Origin: Candidatus Rokuibacteriota bacterium | Lineage (GTDB): Bacteria; Methylomirabilota; Methylomirabilia; Rokubacteriales; CSP1-6 | Reading direction: 5' to 3' | Length of the DNA: 64,000 nt | Assembly: GCA_016193045.1 (NCBI GenBank) | Contig: JACPSW010000130.1 | Coordinates: forward strand, 1-64,000 | In this document: piece by piece, positions 59,999-64,000 of the stretch | Position numbering within the stretch: position 1 is the first letter of the stretch | How the letters are laid out: every line of letters starts with the position of its first letter | Program-made: the position numbers and the translations under genes | The notes under the pieces: model-generated | The model's database searches: none | What the model saw: the letters and a program-made list of their open reading frames with translations, nothing else | Told to the model about the DNA's origin: nothing

Positions 59999-60535
59999 AT
60001 GCCAGGTTGCATTCGCGTGCTGAGCCCGGTGGGGGAGGTGAGGCATCACGTCCTCACGGCGCCGATGCTCCCCTCGGACCTCCGCGGGAAAACCGTCGGC
60101 TTCCTTGACAACACGAAGGCCAACTTCGACAGGCTCGTCACCGACATGGGGGGGCTCCTCCGGGAGCGCTTCGGCGTCAAGGCGATCGTCCACCGGACGA
60201 AGGCGAACGCCGCGACCCCTGCGGCCCCGGAGATCCTCGAAGAGCTGGCGAAGGCGTGCGACCTGGTCTTCGCGGGCTCGGGAGACTGAGGGTCCTGCAC
60301 GTCGTGGAGTCTCCACGACGCGGTGGAGCTGGCCAAGGGCGGCACTCCCGCCGGGCTGATCGCGACCGCCACCTTCCAGCCGCTGGCCGTGAGCGAGCTC
60401 CAGGCCCTCGGCATGGGCGGCCTGCCGCTGCTCGTCATCGATCATCCGCTCGGGGGTGAGAAGCCCGAGGGCGTGCTTCGCCGCGCCCACCAGGCGGTGG
60501 AGGAGCTGGCCGCTCTCCTCGGCGTCGCGCGATGA
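59999..60535 (+). CDS. UGSC family selenoprotein with in-frame TGA (Sec97)
   Basis: One reading frame of 178 residues is interrupted only by TGA at 60287-60289. Upstream: LPSDLRGKTVGFLDNTKANFDRLVTDMGGLLRERFGVKAIVHRTKAN and ELAKACDLVFAGSGD; after the TGA: GSCTSWSLHDAVELAKGGTPAGLIATATFQPLA and VIDHPLGGEKPEGVLRRAH. The TGA thus forms U-G-S-C (Sec97, Cys100), the motif that names the UGSC family of (seleno)proteins. A perfect 9-base stem with a GTC loop lies 11 bases past the TGA, as a bacterial SECIS. The fold looks Rossmann-like with the redox motif at the end of a beta-strand. Its TGA stop overlaps the next ATG (ATGA). The reaction is unknown; a thiol/selenol redox or reductase role is inferred. 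Confidence 0.88.
60300..60320 (+). promoter_or_regulatory. SECIS-like hairpin for Sec97
   Basis: CGTCGTGGA-GTC-TCCACGACG: perfect 9-base stem, 3-base loop beginning with G, loop starting 20 nt after the TGA. Distance and the loop GTC(T) are like E. coli fdhF SECIS, whose apical loop is GGTCT. It lies inside the coding frame, as bacterial SECIS elements do. Confidence 0.75.
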
Positions 60536-61590
60536 CGCTTCGCTCCGAGGTTCTCGAGCTCCCCGACTCTCCCGACGCGGTCTACCGGGCGTTCTGCGAG
60601 CGGGAGTGGTGCGACGGGTTGCCGATCATCCCTCCCACCGCCCAGCGGGTGGAGGCGATGCTCGCGACGGTCACCGGGGACCCCGAGGAATCTCTCGGAC
60701 CGATCCCCCCGCTCTGGCGCCAGGCCACGCTCGAGAAGCTCGCGGTGAACGCCGTCATGGCCGGCTGCCTGCCGGAGCACTTCCCGGTGGTCGTGGCGGC
60801 GGTGGAGGTGATGCTGGATCCCGCCTTCAACCTCTACGGGGTGCAGGCCACCACCCACCCGGTGGCCCCCCTCCTGATCCTGAACGGCCCGTACGCGCGG
60901 ACGATCGGGATGCACGGCGGGTCGGGGTGCTTCGGCCCGGGGTTCAGGGCGAACGCGACCATCGGCAGGGCGATCCGGCTCATCTTGCTGAACGTCGGCG
61001 GCGGCTGGCCCGGCCGCCACGACATGGCGACCCACGGGAGCCCGGCCAAGTTCTCCTACGCCATCGCCGAGAACGAGGCGGCGAATCCGTGGCCGCCGCT
61101 CCACGTGGAGCTGGGCTTCGCGCCCGACCAGTCGGTCGTCACCGTCTTCGGGGGCGAGGGGCCTCACAACGTCAACGATCACGTCTCCACGAACGCCTCC
61201 GGCATCCTGAACACGGTGTCCCACACGGCGGCGACGCTGGGTTCCAACGTCAAGTGGTACCTTTCCCAGAGCCAGTTGCTGTTGGTTCTGGGGCCGGAAC
61301 ACGCGGCCACGGTCGCCGCCGACAACTTCTCCAAGGATGACGTCAAGGCGTTCGTCTTCGAGCACGCGCGCCTGCCCCTCGGCACGCTCAAGCTGGGCGG
61401 GATGTGGGGGATCCAGGACTGGCCGCGCTGGATGATGGCGGTGACGGACGACCGAGCGCTCCTGCCCGTCGTGGCTTCCCCCAGCGAGATCTTCGTCATC
61501 GTGGCGGGAGGCGCGGGGAAGCACTCGGCCGTCGTCCCGAACTGCACCTTCAGCCGCGCCGTAAGCCGACCGTTGACCCGTCTCCCATGA
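60532..61590 (+). CDS. conserved partner protein of the UGSC selenoprotein
   Basis: 352 residues, soluble, no signal peptide. The N-terminal block EREWCDGLPIIPPTAQRVEAML and the Gly-rich block HGGSGCFGPGFRANATIGRAIRLILLNVGGGWPGRHDMATHGSPAKFSYAIAENE look strongly conserved; a later FGGEGPHNVNDH segment and a C-terminal SEIFVIVAGGAGKHSAVV also suggest nucleotide or metal/cofactor contacts. Cysteines at WCDG and GSGCFG could work with the selenol of the upstream protein. I do not recognise a characterised family. Both its start (ATGA with the selenoprotein stop) and its stop (ATGA with the next gene) overlap, which argues for a stoichiometric complex. Confidence 0.85.
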   Translation: MTLRSEVLELPDSPDAVYRAFCEREWCDGLPIIPPTAQRVEAMLATVTGDPEESLGPIPPLWRQATLEKLAVNAVMAGCLPEHFPVVVAAVEVMLDPAFNLYGVQATTHPVAPLLILNGPYARTIGMHGGSGCFGPGFRANATIGRAIRLILLNVGGGWPGRHDMATHGSPAKFSYAIAENEAANPWPPLHVELGFAPDQSVVTVFGGEGPHNVNDHVSTNASGILNTVSHTAATLGSNVKWYLSQSQLLLVLGPEHAATVAADNFSKDDVKAFVFEHARLPLGTLKLGGMWGIQDWPRWMMAVTDDRALLPVVASPSEIFVIVAGGAGKHSAVVPNCTFSRAVSRPLTRLP

Positions 61591-63017
61591 ACCCGCTCGT
61601 CACCCGCATCGCCTGCGGGGACCGCCAGATCAAGGTCACTCTTCCGGAGCGGACGCGGGTCATCCGGGCTCCCGACCCGCTGCCGCCGCTTCCCGATGTC
61701 GAGAAGAGCCTGCGCGACGCCCTGGCGGTTCCGCGCGGCATGGAGCCCCTGCCGAGACTCGTGGGCCCCAAATCGCGGGTCACGATCGCCTTCGACGATC
61801 CGGCGAAGCCGCTCTATCCGATCAAGGGGGGCGATTTCAGGGAGCTGGCGATTCCCATCATCCTGGAGGAACTGGAGCGGGCGGGGGTGGAGCGGCACCG
61901 GGTTCGCCTCCTCTGCGCCAACGCGCTGCACCGCCAGTGGACGCGCAGCGAGCTCACCCGGATTCTCGGCGCGAAGCTCGTCCGGGCCTTCGGGACCTCG
62001 CGGCTCCGGTGCCACGACGCCGAGGACCCGGAGGGTCTGGTCCCCCTCGGCGAGACGGCGCGGGGGATGGAGGTCGAGGTGAACCGGGCGGTGGTGGACT
62101 CGGACCTGGTGATCTACGTGGGAGTCCCGGCCACCCCATTCAATGGCGGATGGAAATCCATCGCCGTCGGGCTCTCGTCCTGGCGGTCCATCCGCCACCA
62201 TCACCGCCCGTTCCCCCAGGCCCGGGGAATCTCCACCCAGGACCACGAGCGGTCGAGCTTCCACAAGCTGATGCGGGAGATGGGCGAGGTGATCGAGACC
62301 GCTCTCGCCCCCAGGGGGACGCGAATTCTCCAGGTCGAGGGCATCGTGAACTCGGCAATCCCCCCCCAAGTCTGCGGGGTCTTCGCGGGCTCCATCGAGG
62401 ACGCCCACAAGGCTTCGCTCGGGCTCCTGGACCGGCAGTTCGCGCTGCCGGTGACGGGGCAGGCCGACGTGGTGGTGTACGGCCTCCCCAACAACGACTA
62501 CTACTCGCGCTTCTCGGTCTTCAATCCGATCCTCCTTCGCAACCTCGCGCTCTCCTACGCCGCGGGGAGCTACCAGGGGATGCCGCTCGCCCGCGCCGGG
62601 GGGATCGCGATCTTCGCCAACCCCTGCCACCGCCAGTGGAGCGCCCAGAATCACCCCTCGTACGTCGAGCTGTTCGACAAGATCCTGCCGCGGATGCGCG
62701 ATCCCTTCGAGGTCTGGGACAAATACGCCGAGGAGTTCGCCCACCGGCCGGAGTACGTCCACCGCTACCGCACCGCCTACGCCTTTCACGGGGCTCACCC
62801 GCTGATCCTCTATGGCCAGGGCGCGTACCAGCTGAAGCACCTCTCGCGGGTCTTCCTGGCGCGGTCGGAGGATCCCGAGGTCGCGCGGCGGCTCGGCTTC
62901 GAGCCGTTCCCCACGGTGGAAGAGGCGGTCGCCGAGGCCGAGCGGACTCTCGGGCAGGACTGCTCGATCACCTACCAGGTCGTCCCGCCCTTCTTCTGGC
63001 CGCGCGTCTCCGCCTAG
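61587..63017 (+). CDS. LarA/DUF2088-like protein
   Basis: 476 residues from ATG 61587, overlapping the previous stop. It resembles the lactate racemase catalytic (DUF2088) family, whose characterised member LarA uses a nickel-pincer nucleotide. Family-like elements: RVTIAFDDPAKPLYPIKG (in place of the D-x-TRP motif), LLCANALHRQWTRSEL (like the GTHR-x-M-T-x-x-E segment), FGTSRLRCHDAEDPEGLVPLG, and HHHRPFPQARGISTQD with clustered His. Some LarA catalytic positions cannot be confirmed by eye. No larB, larC or larE is in the window. It may act on a hydroxy acid or be a non-racemase relative serving the selenoprotein pathway. Confidence 0.8.
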   Translation: MNPLVTRIACGDRQIKVTLPERTRVIRAPDPLPPLPDVEKSLRDALAVPRGMEPLPRLVGPKSRVTIAFDDPAKPLYPIKGGDFRELAIPIILEELERAGVERHRVRLLCANALHRQWTRSELTRILGAKLVRAFGTSRLRCHDAEDPEGLVPLGETARGMEVEVNRAVVDSDLVIYVGVPATPFNGGWKSIAVGLSSWRSIRHHHRPFPQARGISTQDHERSSFHKLMREMGEVIETALAPRGTRILQVEGIVNSAIPPQVCGVFAGSIEDAHKASLGLLDRQFALPVTGQADVVVYGLPNNDYYSRFSVFNPILLRNLALSYAAGSYQGMPLARAGGIAIFANPCHRQWSAQNHPSYVELFDKILPRMRDPFEVWDKYAEEFAHRPEYVHRYRTAYAFHGAHPLILYGQGAYQLKHLSRVFLARSEDPEVARRLGFEPFPTVEEAVAEAERTLGQDCSITYQVVPPFFWPRVSA

Positions 63018-63018
63018 T

Positions 63019-63079
63019 GGGGTCAGGCATGCGTTATTGCGTTATGGGCGGGGCAACGCAAATACGCATGCCTGACCCC
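63019..63079. repeat. long GGGGTCAGG palindrome between convergent genes
   Basis: GGGGTCAGGCATGCGT (63019-63034) and ACGCATGCCTGACCCC (63064-63079) are perfect 16-base inverted arms; inner sequences TATTGCGTT and AACGCAAAT extend the pairing with a slip, leaving an 11-base loop. It lies exactly between two stop codons and its last base belongs to the transporter's stop. It may serve as a two-way terminator or be a REP/MITE-like insertion. Confidence 0.85.
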
Positions 63080-63948
63080 TAGCGGCGGACGACGAGGAGG
63101 GCGATGGCGGCGAGGAGAAGAACGGCACCGAACGTGCCCGCGACACCCAGGCGCTCGCCGAAGAGGACGACCCCCAGCGTCGAGGCCGTGAGCGGCTCGA
63201 GGAGCGTGGTGATGCCCGCGACCGTGGCCGGCGTGCGCCTGAGCCCCACCGTGTAGAGCCCGTAGGCCAGCGCCGTGGGAACCAGCGCCAAGTAGAGGAA
63301 GAGCGGCCAGCCCTTCGCGAGCGGCTCGGCCACGACTGGCGCCCACCAGAGGACGGGAGCGAGCGCCAGGGCTGCCACCGTGAACGTGACCCCGGCCAGG
63401 GGGAGCGGCGCCACGCCGGCGAGGGTGGCCTTTCCAACCACCGCGTAGATCGCGTAGGATAGGCCCGCCCCCAGGGCGAGGGCGCTGCCCATGGCGAAGC
63501 CGGGGGTGATCTCGCCGAGGCCCCGCGGGCCCACGACGAGGAGGGTCGTGCCGGCCACGGCCATGGCCAGGGAGAGGCCGATGGCGGCGGTCAGTCGCTC
63601 GCGGAGAAAGATTGTGGCCAGCCCGGCAATCATGAGGGGCGCGGAGCAGATGGCCAGGAGGGCGGCCACCGCCACGCCCGTGAGCATCACGGCGCGAAAG
63701 TAGAAGACCTGGTACCCGGCCATGGCCCCGCCCATCACCAGCAAGGCGAGCAGATCGCGGCCGGTGATTCGCCAGTCCCGCGTACTCACCCGCGCGGCCG
63801 CGAGCAGGAAGGGCGCGGCGATCGCGAGGCGGGCGAAGCCGACCAGCAGCGGGTCGGCCGCAGCATGGCGGGCGAGGAGCGTCATGGTGGCGCCCGTGGT
63901 TCCCCAGGAGACGGCGGCGAGGGCGATGAGGACGAGGCCGGTGAGCAC
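63079..63948 (-). CDS. EamA/DMT family transporter
   Basis: 289-residue inner-membrane protein with ten predicted helices in two EamA repeats. It starts MLTGLVLIALAAVSWGTTGATMTLLARHAAADPLLVGFARLAIAAPFLLAA (first repeat) and the second begins near GFAMGSALALGAGLSYAIYAVVGK, with YTVGLRRTPATVAGITTLLEPLTASTLGVVLFGERL, the classic end motif. Such proteins export amino acids or other metabolites; the substrate cannot be read. GTG start with TATAAT ending 8 bases upstream, implying a leaderless mRNA. Confidence 0.92.
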   Translation of the reverse strand: MLTGLVLIALAAVSWGTTGATMTLLARHAAADPLLVGFARLAIAAPFLLAAARVSTRDWRITGRDLLALLVMGGAMAGYQVFYFRAVMLTGVAVAALLAICSAPLMIAGLATIFLRERLTAAIGLSLAMAVAGTTLLVVGPRGLGEITPGFAMGSALALGAGLSYAIYAVVGKATLAGVAPLPLAGVTFTVAALALAPVLWWAPVVAEPLAKGWPLFLYLALVPTALAYGLYTVGLRRTPATVAGITTLLEPLTASTLGVVLFGERLGVAGTFGAVLLLAAIALLVVRR

Positions 63949-63956
63949 GGTCCCCC

Positions 63957-63962
63957 ATTATA
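63957..63962 (-). promoter_or_regulatory. -10 element of the EamA transporter gene
   Basis: Minus-strand TATAAT, 8 bases before the GTG at 63948. A good -35 hexamer is not visible at 17-18 bases. Confidence 0.5.
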
Positions 63963-64000
63963 CGGGGAGGGGTGTCCGCCCGACCCTGCTCGTCGTACTG

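Noticed and set aside
60287-60289. TGA as an ordinary stop or nonsense mutation in the UGSC gene
   Set aside because: The frame continues with conserved-looking sequence to a stop that overlaps the next start, the U-G-S-C motif is formed, and a hairpin sits at SECIS distance. A decayed gene would not keep all three.

Overview
This is 64 kb of high-GC chromosomal DNA (roughly two thirds G+C by eye) from a Gram-negative-type bacterium with an outer membrane: it carries a type IV pilus secretin, lipoproteins, periplasmic binding proteins and a lytic transglycosylase. The mix of Liv-type importers, a Geobacter-like order pilMNOPQ-aroC-aroB-efp-accB-accC, a dnaK-hspR-lon operon, zinc-ribbon adenylate-cyclase/AAA/TPR proteins and a UGSC selenoprotein suggests an uncultured soil or sediment lineage such as Rokubacteria/Methylomirabilota or a deltaproteobacterial relative. 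This assignment is an inference; no rRNA or tRNA gene is visible. No phage, IS transposase or CRISPR was found.

Layout. 0.1-7.1 kb (minus): livK-livH-livM-livG-livF amino-acid-type ABC importer, a second binding protein and thiE. 7.9-15 kb (minus): aroC, aroB, a TPR protein, efp, accB, a TPR/peptidase-MA protein and accC. 15-30.1 kb (minus): a nearly complete type IV pilus locus in three transcription units (pilMNOPQ; pilA with pilD and a FimT/GspH-like pseudopilin; pilB-pilT-pilC-pilS-pilR). Three sigma-54 -24/-12 sites lie upstream of these units, which fits control by the encoded PilS/PilR pair. 30.4-32.9 kb: macro-domain protein with MazG, a DUF1844 protein and a membrane-anchored protein. 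33-38.8 kb (plus): a heat-shock operon of Hsp20 remnant, dnaK, a divergent DnaJ, hspR and lon, with a HAIR-like operator on the promoter. 39-46 kb: lytic transglycosylase, isochorismatase-family hydrolase, ComM, an ABC substrate-binding protein and two SDR dehydrogenases. 46-51 kb: large cyclase/ATPase/TPR regulator, M48 metalloprotease, small lipoprotein. 51.2-57 kb (minus): an oxidative pentose-phosphate operon headed by an RpiB-Pgi fusion, followed by gnd, zwf and pgl. 57.2-60 kb: small protein, MBL-fold hydrolase with PAS protein, CoA-transferase. 60-63 kb (plus): three start/stop-overlapping genes beginning with a selenoprotein whose in-frame TGA is followed by a SECIS-like hairpin. 63.1-63.9 kb: EamA transporter.

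The most notable points are the UGSC selenoprotein module at 59999-63017; the RpiB-linker-Pgi fusion in which the ring-opening His is replaced by Asp; the J-protein with SPD instead of HPD inside the dnaK/hspR/lon operon; the shared sigma-54 promoters of the pilus genes; a recurring promoter layout (-35, about 18 nt, -10, then only 6-11 nt to the start codon) that implies leaderless mRNAs; and at least three families of dispersed palindromic repeats, one of which supplies the N-terminal codons of aroB and another the stop codon of the FimT-like gene.
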